Part shown: positions 1-5,605 of the stretch, in pieces
How the letters are laid out: every line of letters starts with the position of its first letter
Numbering within the stretch: the first letter of the stretch is position 1
From: Verrucomicrobiales bacterium
GTDB taxonomy: Bacteria > Verrucomicrobiota > Verrucomicrobiia > Verrucomicrobiales > DEV007
Direction: 5' to 3'
NCBI GenBank assembly: GCA_007123695.1
Contig: SLGN01000726.1
Coordinates: forward strand, 1-5,605
DNA length: 5,605 nucleotides
Notes under the pieces: generated by a model
Told to the model about the DNA's origin: nothing
Databases searched by the model: none
Seen by the model: only the letters and a program-made list of their open reading frames with translations
Position numbers and translations under genes: made by a program

Positions 1-1
1 A

Positions 2-2494
2 CTTGACTCCACCGCGTCAACGACCAAACCGGCGTTGACACGACGGCAGCGTCCCACGCGCGCCCCGCATCGCCGGGTCCGACGCCGCCGCACTACCGAG
101 CAGACCTACCACCGCGCCCGACGCTCCACCGCCGACTTGCAGGAAGAGCTGGCCGCCCTGCACAAGCTCCGCGCCGAGAAGCATTCGCGCCTCGAGGTCT
201 TGCAGCAGCTCATCGCCGACGGCGAAGGCTTCGAAAAAGGCACCCAGGAAGTTCTTCGCGGTCTCGACGATCCCGACTATTTTTCGGACCGGGTCCGGGC
301 CCCCTTGGCGGACCGGCTCGAAGTGGATCCGCGCTACGCCGAGGCGGTCGAGGCCGCTCTGGGCCGACGTCTCCAGACCGTCGTCGTCTCCGAAATCGAG
401 GCGGTCGAGCGCATCGTGCGGACCCTGCGCGAGGGCAAGCTCGGCACAGCCTCGCTCGTGGCCGAAAGCCAGCTCGACGCCACTCCCCTGCCCCGCCCCG
501 AGCGCGCGCCCCTCGGCTCGATCGCCTGGGCGGTGGAGAAGGTCAGGGGAAAAGACGGAGCGGGTCCTCTCGTGGAACGCCTGCTCGAGGGCATCCTGCT
601 CGTCGAAGACCTCGCCACCGCGCTGCGCCTGCGCGAGGAAGGATGTCCCCACGCCATGGCGACCCTCTCGGGGGAATTCCTCACCAGCGAGGGAATCGTC
701 CACGGTGGGCGCAGCGGCGACGCCTCCGTCTCGGTGCTGCGGATGCGCAATGAAATCCAGGAGCTCCGGGAGGTCGTCGAAACGCTCGACCGCGAGCTCG
801 ACCTGCGCCAGGAGCGGCGCGACCAGCTTGCGCAGCGCCTCGACGAACTCGAGGGCCGACTCCAGGAGGCACGCGAGCGGCTCCAGCACAAGCGCGTCGC
901 CTCCTCCACCCTCGAGGGCAAGCTCGCCTTGGTCGAGCGGGACCTCAACCAAATGCGCAATCGGATCGAGAGCCTCGATTGGGAGCGGCGCGAGGTCGAG
1001 GAAAGATCCGCCCGGCTTCTCGAAGACCTCACCGCCCGCCGCAACGAGCGGGAGGAAAGCCTCGCCCGCATCTCCGCGCTGGAGGAGGAGGGCGAAGGCG
1101 TCGGCGCCAAGCTCGTCGATGCGCGTGCCAGCGAGGAGGAGCTTTCCGACCGGGCCACCGAAGCGAAGACCAGGCTCGCCGTCGAGCAGGGCGTGCGCCA
1201 GAAATACTTGGAGCAACGCGAGCCCATGCTCGCCCGACTTGCCGAACTCGTCGAGCTGCTCGCTAGGCGAGAGACGGAGATCGTCGACTACCGGCACCGC
1301 ATCGAAGGCGCCGCCTCGGAGACCTGCGAACTCCAGGAAAAAATTGCCCAGTGGCAGAGCGAGAGCGCCTCGGCGCAGAGCGAGCGAGACCGCATCGGCG
1401 GCGAGCGGGAAAGCTACTCCGCACGCATCGAGGCGGGAGAGGAAGAACTCACAAAGATGCGGCGGGAAGTCCAGCAGGTCGCGGCGCAGCGGGGCAAAGA
1501 AGAGGTCCGCGCCGCCCAGATCGACATCTCTCTCGAAAACATCGAGCGGAACTGCCGCGACCGCTATCGCACCGAGCTGGAGTTTTTCGAGCCCGACAGC
1601 CACGCGCTGCTTCTTGCGGTGGAGGAACGTCGCAAGAACGGCGCCGCACGCGTTCGGACTTGGTCCGACAACGGAGAGGAATCCGGAGCGGCGGAGGAGG
1701 CTGCGCCCGAATCCGCCACTGCGGAAGGGGTCGAAGATGACTCCCCCGATGAAGCAGTCGAAGAACTTTCCGTCCTCCCCCCCGATCCCGCCGAGCCCGA
1801 CTGGGACTTCATCGAGGAGGTCGTCGTACAGCTCCGCACCAAGATCGACTCGATGGGACCGGTCAACATCGATGCCATCGAGGAGTTCGACGAGCTGGAG
1901 GAGCACTACCGCTTCAACAAACAGCAGCTCGAGGATCTGGAAAACTCCAAGGAGGAACTCCTCCGCATGATCGCCCGCATCAACCGCGACACCCGGAAGA
2001 TGTTCGCCGAGACCTTCGAGAAGATCCGCCGCAACTTCCGCGACATGTTCCGCGAACTTTTCGGAGAAAAGGCCAAGGCCGACCTCGTGCTGCTTGACGA
2101 AAACGATCCCCTCGAATGCGGCATCGACATCATCGCGAAGCCGCCCGGCAAAAAGCTGCAGACCATCAGCCTGCTGTCCGGGGGCGAGCGCTCCATGACG
2201 GCGGTGGCCCTGCTCTTCGGCATCTACATGGTGAAGCCCTCGCCCTTCTGCGTGCTCGACGAGCTCGACGCCCCGCTCGACGAGGCCAACATTTCGAGGT
2301 TCATCCGCGTGCTCGACCGATTCATCGGCGGCAGCCAGTTCGTGATCGTGACCCACAGCAAGCGAACCATGTCCCGCGCCGACGTCATCTACGGAGTCTC
2401 CATGGAGGAATTCGGCGTCTCCAAGACCGTGGGCGTGACCTTCTCCAAGGCCGGCGAGTCCAAGGGCGGAAAGCAGGCCATGGTGGGTGGCTGA
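2..2494 (+). CDS. smc: Chromosome segregation protein SMC, C-terminal part (5' end outside window)
   Basis: SMC is the ATPase of bacterial condensin; its dimers bind and organise chromosomal DNA with ScpA/ScpB. The frame is open to the left edge and gives 830 residues, about two thirds of a typical 1,150-1,300 residue protein. The N-terminal head with Walker A is off-window. Numbering from the TTG at 35, which is not the true start: a short coiled-coil end (about 30-60), the hinge (about 70-228, ending GEFLTSEGIVHGGRSG), a long Glu/Arg/Leu-rich coiled-coil arm (about 229-540), and a 44-residue acidic linker (545-588). The C-terminal half-head follows: GPVNIDAIEE (608 on), ABC signature LLSGGE (713-718), Walker B with D742 and catalytic E743 in VLDELDAPLDEAN, and the H-loop His774 in VTHSKR. 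The gene ends at TGA 2492-2494 after a short Gly/Lys-rich tail. The first 30 or so residues are Arg/Thr/Pro-rich and do not look like SMC. Family assignment is firm. Confidence 0.96.
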   Translation, partial: LDSTASTTKPALTRRQRPTRAPHRRVRRRRTTEQTYHRARRSTADLQEELAALHKLRAEKHSRLEVLQQLIADGEGFEKGTQEVLRGLDDPDYFSDRVRAPLADRLEVDPRYAEAVEAALGRRLQTVVVSEIEAVERIVRTLREGKLGTASLVAESQLDATPLPRPERAPLGSIAWAVEKVRGKDGAGPLVERLLEGILLVEDLATALRLREEGCPHAMATLSGEFLTSEGIVHGGRSGDASVSVLRMRNEIQELREVVETLDRELDLRQERRDQLAQRLDELEGRLQEARERLQHKRVASSTLEGKLALVERDLNQMRNRIESLDWERREVEERSARLLEDLTARRNEREESLARISALEEEGEGVGAKLVDARASEEELSDRATEAKTRLAVEQGVRQKYLEQREPMLARLAELVELLARRETEIVDYRHRIEGAASETCELQEKIAQWQSESASAQSERDRIGGERESYSARIEAGEEELTKMRREVQQVAAQRGKEEVRAAQIDISLENIERNCRDRYRTELEFFEPDSHALLLAVEERRKNGAARVRTWSDNGEESGAAEEAAPESATAEGVEDDSPDEAVEELSVLPPDPAEPDWDFIEEVVVQLRTKIDSMGPVNIDAIEEFDELEEHYRFNKQQLEDLENSKEELLRMIARINRDTRKMFAETFEKIRRNFRDMFRELFGEKAKADLVLLDENDPLECGIDIIAKPPGKKLQTISLLSGGERSMTAVALLFGIYMVKPSPFCVLDELDAPLDEANISRFIRVLDRFIGGSQFVIVTHSKRTMSRADVIYGVSMEEFGVSKTVGVTFSKAGESKGGKQAMVGG

Positions 2495-2579
2495 CTGGGA
2501 TCCGCGCCCACCCTCGCAGCAACCGCGTGCGGGCGAACCGGCTCGTGGCGGCACCCTTGTGCAATCGGATGCGCCCCCG

Positions 2580-2589
2580 ATCACGTGAT
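2580..2589. promoter_or_regulatory. 10-bp perfect palindrome, possible operator
   Basis: ATCACGTGAT is a perfect 10-bp palindrome with a CACGTG core, 158 bases before the adaptor start codon. Efflux operons are often controlled by dimeric repressors (TetR or MarR families) that bind palindromes, so an operator is possible. No regulator gene is visible in the window, the symmetry is short, and the distance from the gene is rather large. A chance palindrome is also likely. Confidence 0.2.
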
Positions 2590-2605
2590 GCCCGGTGCGT
2601 TCGCG

Positions 2606-2638
2606 AAACTTGCGCACCCAGCGCAACGCGGGAAGTTT
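2606..2638 (+). repeat. Nested inverted repeat in the smc-adaptor gap
   Basis: Outer arms AAACTT (2606-2611) and AAGTTT (2633-2638) are complementary. Inside lies a compact hairpin with arms TTGCGC (2610-2615) and GCGCAA (2621-2626) and a five-base loop ACCCA. The two stems share 2610-2611, so they are alternatives or pair only in part together. No T-tract follows (the next bases are G-rich), so this is not a standard intrinsic terminator. It lies about 115 bases after the smc stop and could be an RNA 3'-end structure, an operator-like element, or chance. Confidence 0.25.
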
Positions 2639-2747
2639 GGGGGAGTTCACTCTAACCAACCTCTCCACTTCCGCCTCCCGCCCTTGCGCGCAACGGCCCC
2701 GAGACCCAGACCAAAGGGGGTTCGGTCACAGACCCATCCCTGTTTAC

Positions 2748-4007
2748 ATGAAACGTTTCATCAAAGCAGTGCTCCCGCTCGTGATTCTCGGAGTTTGCGC
2801 CTACTTCACCTGGTGGTTCGTGGCAAACCGTCCCGAGACGCCAGTGAGGGAGGCAGCACCGGTCCTCCTCCGGGTGGAGGCAGCCACCCTCAAGCGCGAG
2901 AGCTACCCCGTCACCGTCCGCAGCCAGGGAATCGTGCAGCCGCGGACCCGCAGCACCCTGCTGCCCGAAGTTCCCGGCAGGATCGTGGAGGTGAACCCCT
3001 CCTTCCGCCCCGGCGGATTCTTCGACGAGGGGGAGATCCTCCTCAAGCTTGAGGAGGTCGATTACGAGACCGCTCTTGTCGTGGCAAAGGCGGAACTCGC
3101 CCGCGCAGAAGTCGTCCTCGCCGAAGAACTCGCCCGGGCCGCCCAGGCCAAGGAGAACTGGCGCGCCCTCGGGAAGCTCGGCGAACCCGGGGCGCTCGCC
3201 CGACGCCTGCCCCAGGTCGTGCAGGCCGAGGCCGAGATCGCCGCCGCTAGCGCCCGCATCGACCAGGCCAAGCGCGATCTCGAACGAACCGTGATCCGCG
3301 CTCCCTATACCGGCCAGGTTCTCACCCAACTCGCCGATCTGGGTCAGTTCGTCGCCCAGGGGACTCCGCTCTGCGAAATCTTCGCCGTCGATTACGTCGA
3401 GATCCGCCTTCCTCTGCCCGACCGCGAAATGTCTTTCCTCGATTTGCCCGAGCGCTTCCGCGACGAGGAGGGCAAAGCCACCCTCGGCGCCCCAACGGTG
3501 CTGCGGGCCTCCGTAGGCGGTCGCCCGGCCGAATGGACCGGAGCCATTGTCCGCGTTGAAGGCGCCATCGACGAGTCCACCCGCCAGATCACCGCCGTCG
3601 CGCAGGTCGACGATCCCTACGCCAACCGCGGCGACGGCCACCCACCTCTTCGCGTCGGCCAATTTCTCGAGGCCGAAATCCAGGGCCGCATCCTCGAAGA
3701 TGTCTACGTCATCCCGCGTCGCGCCGTCCGGGCCGGAAACGAGATCCTGCTCGTCAACTCCGAGAACCGGCTCCGGCGCGTCGGCATCGTCCCGATCGTC
3801 GCCGACGGCGACTACGTTGTTTTCGCGGACACCGACAGGGGCCCGGGCGAGGGCGACGTGCTCTGCCTGACCCCGATCCCCTTTGCCGCCGAGGGTGCCA
3901 AAGTCCTGCCGATGGTCGATGGCGGGCTCGAATCGATGACCGACGGCGGCGACCCGAAGGCGTCGGGAAGCAAGCAGCTTGCTGGAACGGAGCCGCCCGG
4001 CACGTGA
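2748..4007 (+). CDS. RND efflux periplasmic adaptor (HlyD/AcrA-type membrane fusion protein)
   Basis: This protein would link an RND pump in the inner membrane to an outer-membrane channel. It has 419 residues, within the usual 350-450. The ATG at 2748 is chosen because it opens a basic N-terminus (MKRFIK) followed directly by a hydrophobic segment (about 7-25) that serves as signal anchor. No Shine-Dalgarno sequence lies at normal distance. Cys17 lacks a proper lipobox, so a membrane-anchored rather than lipidated form is likely. Domains in order: first lipoyl half (about 72-105, LPEVPGRIVEV), an Ala/Glu/Arg-rich alpha-helical hairpin (about 108-180), second lipoyl half with the family hallmark RAPYTG (184-189), beta-barrel (about 200-300), membrane-proximal domain (about 300-395), and a Gly/Ser/Pro-rich, probably disordered tail. 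The pump gene starts 34 bases downstream, which indicates an operon. The substrate cannot be read from sequence. Confidence 0.93.
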   Translation: MKRFIKAVLPLVILGVCAYFTWWFVANRPETPVREAAPVLLRVEAATLKRESYPVTVRSQGIVQPRTRSTLLPEVPGRIVEVNPSFRPGGFFDEGEILLKLEEVDYETALVVAKAELARAEVVLAEELARAAQAKENWRALGKLGEPGALARRLPQVVQAEAEIAAASARIDQAKRDLERTVIRAPYTGQVLTQLADLGQFVAQGTPLCEIFAVDYVEIRLPLPDREMSFLDLPERFRDEEGKATLGAPTVLRASVGGRPAEWTGAIVRVEGAIDESTRQITAVAQVDDPYANRGDGHPPLRVGQFLEAEIQGRILEDVYVIPRRAVRAGNEILLVNSENRLRRVGIVPIVADGDYVVFADTDRGPGEGDVLCLTPIPFAAEGAKVLPMVDGGLESMTDGGDPKASGSKQLAGTEPPGT

Positions 4008-4028
4008 GCGGGCGATCCATCGGGATGC

Positions 4029-4032
4029 GAGG
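4029..4032 (+). promoter_or_regulatory. Shine-Dalgarno core for the RND pump gene
   Basis: GAGG ends nine bases before the ATG at 4042, a normal spacing for a ribosome binding site. A second purine stretch, GGAAGG (4036-4041), abuts the ATG and is too close to act in the standard way. No ATG, GTG or TTG lies in frame between the adaptor stop and 4042, which supports this start. Confidence 0.5.
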
Positions 4033-4041
4033 CATGGAAGG

Positions 4042-5605
4042 ATGATCGCTTGGTTCGCACGCAACGGCGTCGCCGCCAACTTGATCCTGTTCGCCGTGAT
4101 CGGCGCGGGTCTCTGGACCCTCTGGACCGACAGGGTTCCCCTGGAGGTCTACCAGGACACGCCGTCCCGCTTCGTTTCCATCAACGTTCCCTACCCCGCC
4201 TCCTCCCCCGAGGAAACGGAGGAGACCATCATTCTCAAGATCGAGGAGGCCCTTCAGCCCGTCGGCGGCATCAAGCAGATCCTCTCCCGGGCCGGCAGCA
4301 GCGGGGGCACTGTGAACATCGAGGTCAACGAGGGGGCAGATCCGCGTCAGGTCATGGACGACGCGAAGGTCCGGCTCGACGCCATCCCCAACTTTCCGGC
4401 CATGGCCGAGAGACCCATCATTCAGGTCGATGACTCTTTCCACTCGGTGATCACCGTGATCCTCAGCGCCGAGATGGCCGAAGGAGAACTGAGCCGGCTC
4501 GGCGAACAGGTCCGCGACGAACTCGCCTCACTGCCCGGGATCTCCCATGCGGAACTGACCGGGGTGCGCGAGCAAGAAATCGCCGTCGAAATCCCCGAGG
4601 CGAACCTCCGAAAACACGGCCTCACCCTCGACATGGTGAGCCAAGCCATCCGCGAGACCGCCATTGATCTTCCTGCCGGAGTCGTACGAACCGACTCCGG
4701 CGACGTCTCCCTGCGGACTCGCGGGCGCGCCTACACCGGCGAAGACTTCGCCAAGATCCCGGTCGTGACCCGGCCCGACGGCACCCGACTCACCCTCGGC
4801 GAGATCGCCCGGATCGAGGACGGCTTCGAGGAAACCCCTCTCGCGCTCAAGCTCAACGGGCGCCGCTGCGTCATGATCACAGTGATGCGGGAAGGTCGCC
4901 AGAACGCCATCACCATCGGCAATCGGGTCAAGGATTACATCGCCTCCAGCGAAGAAAACCTCCCCGACGGGGTTCAGCTCGACTACTGGAACGACCGGTC
5001 GAAGATCGTGAAAGGCCGCATCGACCTGCTCTGGCAGAACGCCCAGAGCAGCATCATCCTCGTCTTCATCTGCGTGGGGCTGTTCCTTCGGCTCGAGGCC
5101 GTCATCTGGATTGCCGTCGGCATGATCATGAGCTTTCTCGGGGCGATCGCGCTGATGCCCTACACCGGCGTTACGATCAATCTGTCTTCGCTGATGGGCT
5201 TCATCCTCGTCCTCGGCATCGTCGTCGACGACGCCATCGTCGTCAGCGAGAGCTGCGACCACTACCGGCGCACCGGACTCGACCCGATGACGGCGGCCAT
5301 CGAAGGCACCCGCCGCATGGCCGTGCCCGTGACCTTCGGCGTCCTAACCACCGTGGTCGCCTTCCTCCCCATGGCCTTCGACGCGACCGACTGGGGCAGC
5401 ATGTTCCGCCCCATCGCCGTGGTTTTCGTGACGGTGCTGCTCATCGCCATCGTCGAAACAAAGCTGATCCTGCCGAGCCACCTCGCCCATCCATTTCTCG
5501 GTCGGGCCGGCGACATCCTCGCCCCCGTCCACCGCGTCACCGGCAGGATCCTGGGCGGGTTCGTCCGGCGGGTCTACCTGCCGTCGATCGGCTTCTGCGT
5601 CCGGA
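4042..5605 (+). CDS. RND efflux transporter permease (AcrB-type), N-terminal half, cut by right edge
   Basis: This is the proton-driven inner-membrane pump that partners the preceding adaptor. I translated 521 residues without a stop; full family members have about 1,000-1,100, so roughly the first half is present. The N-terminus MIAWFARNGVAANLIL is typical: a short cytoplasmic helix leading into TM1 (about 12-28). The periplasmic porter region (about 30-330) includes PYPASSPEETEETI and a PN1-like fold, a docking-domain stretch, and LPDGVQLDYWNDRS. TM2 (about 336-351), TM3 (354-372), TM4 (383-403), TM5 (428-446) and TM6 (455-478) follow. TM4 carries GIVVDDAIVVSES with the paired Asp396-Asp397 that matches the proton-relay pair of AcrB (Asp407/Asp408). 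TM6 ends in LILPSHLAHP, a common RND motif. Both acidic residues are intact, so an active proton-coupled pump is expected. The substrate class is unknown; the paired Asp fits a hydrophobic or amphiphilic drug/solute exporter better than a metal exporter. Confidence 0.95.
   Translation, partial: MIAWFARNGVAANLILFAVIGAGLWTLWTDRVPLEVYQDTPSRFVSINVPYPASSPEETEETIILKIEEALQPVGGIKQILSRAGSSGGTVNIEVNEGADPRQVMDDAKVRLDAIPNFPAMAERPIIQVDDSFHSVITVILSAEMAEGELSRLGEQVRDELASLPGISHAELTGVREQEIAVEIPEANLRKHGLTLDMVSQAIRETAIDLPAGVVRTDSGDVSLRTRGRAYTGEDFAKIPVVTRPDGTRLTLGEIARIEDGFEETPLALKLNGRRCVMITVMREGRQNAITIGNRVKDYIASSEENLPDGVQLDYWNDRSKIVKGRIDLLWQNAQSSIILVFICVGLFLRLEAVIWIAVGMIMSFLGAIALMPYTGVTINLSSLMGFILVLGIVVDDAIVVSESCDHYRRTGLDPMTAAIEGTRRMAVPVTFGVLTTVVAFLPMAFDATDWGSMFRPIAVVFVTVLLIAIVETKLILPSHLAHPFLGRAGDILAPVHRVTGRILGGFVRRVYLPSIGFCVR

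Larger units (their letters stand above)
2495..2747. other. Non-coding gap between smc and the efflux operon
   Basis: These 253 bases separate smc from the adaptor gene. The adaptor frame stays open back through part of the gap, with an ATG at 2595, but the translation there is Arg/Pro/Thr-rich, resembles no domain, and would precede the signal anchor, so I treat it as untranslated. The gap holds a perfect palindrome (2580-2589) and a nested inverted repeat (2606-2638). I see no run of T after any hairpin and no convincing -35/-10 pair. The gap is long enough to contain the promoter of the adaptor-pump operon, but this is inferred from its length and position only. Confidence 0.6.

Noticed and set aside
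35..37. TTG as the start of an 819-residue protein
   Set aside because: The frame is open to the left edge and the protein lacks the N-terminal SMC head, so this is an internal Leu codon of a gene cut by the window.
705..1970. + strand open frame inside smc (421 codons)
   Set aside because: Its translation is an Arg/Ser/Pro-rich shadow in another frame, lying entirely inside the SMC hinge, arm and head region.
2482..2512. GGTGGG/CCCACC hairpin around the smc stop codon as terminator
   Set aside because: The stem is only six base pairs with a loop of about 19 bases, it overlaps coding sequence, and no T-run follows.
2595..2597. ATG giving a 51-residue longer adaptor
   Set aside because: The extra residues are Arg/Pro/Thr-rich and would place the hydrophobic anchor deep inside the protein; the ATG at 2748 gives a normal N-terminus.
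17..2668. Very long open frame on the - strand opposite smc (883 codons)
   Set aside because: It is a by-product of the GC-rich third positions of smc. Its translation is a low-complexity Gly/Leu/Asp/Glu/Ala mix with no recognisable domain, while the + strand encodes unmistakable SMC motifs.
2796..2798. Cys17 of the adaptor as a lipoprotein acylation site
   Set aside because: The preceding residues are L-G-V, not a standard lipobox, which needs a small residue such as Gly, Ala or Ser just before the Cys; a membrane anchor fits better.
2652..4079. Long open frame on the - strand opposite the adaptor gene (475 codons)
   Set aside because: Same cause as above: a mirror of the codon bias of the adaptor gene. 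Its product resembles nothing and it ends in the non-coding gap.

Overview
The window holds three genes, all on the + strand: the 3' two thirds of an smc chromosome-condensation gene, a complete RND-efflux periplasmic adaptor gene, and the 5' half of the matching RND inner-membrane pump gene. The DNA is GC-rich, with codons mostly ending in C or G. The SMC head (signature LLSGGERSMTAVALLF, Walker B region PFCVLDELDAPLDEAN, C-terminal MEEFGVSK) resembles, from memory, SMC proteins of Verrucomicrobiota, perhaps class Opitutae. This placement is an inference without a database search. The pump and adaptor imply a Gram-negative, double-membrane cell.

Layout. Positions 1-2494 encode the SMC hinge, the C-terminal coiled-coil arm and the C-terminal ATPase half-head. 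The first 100 or so bases read poorly as SMC and may contain indel errors. Positions 2495-2747 are non-coding. They carry a 10-bp perfect palindrome and a nested inverted repeat, but no T-tract terminator and no convincing promoter. Positions 2748-4007 encode the adaptor (419 residues). After a 34-nt gap, positions 4042-5605 encode the first 521 residues of the pump, which runs off the right edge with its frame still open.

The adaptor and pump very probably form one operon for a tripartite, proton-driven efflux system. No outer-membrane channel gene is in view. smc is an unrelated housekeeping gene that happens to lie upstream in the same direction. I see no mobile element, CRISPR array, tRNA or rRNA, and no convincing evidence of a new biological system. 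The points worth a second look are modest: the disrupted-looking left edge, an acidic linker in SMC, intergenic symmetry elements, and a six-codon mini-ORF that overlaps the pump start codon.
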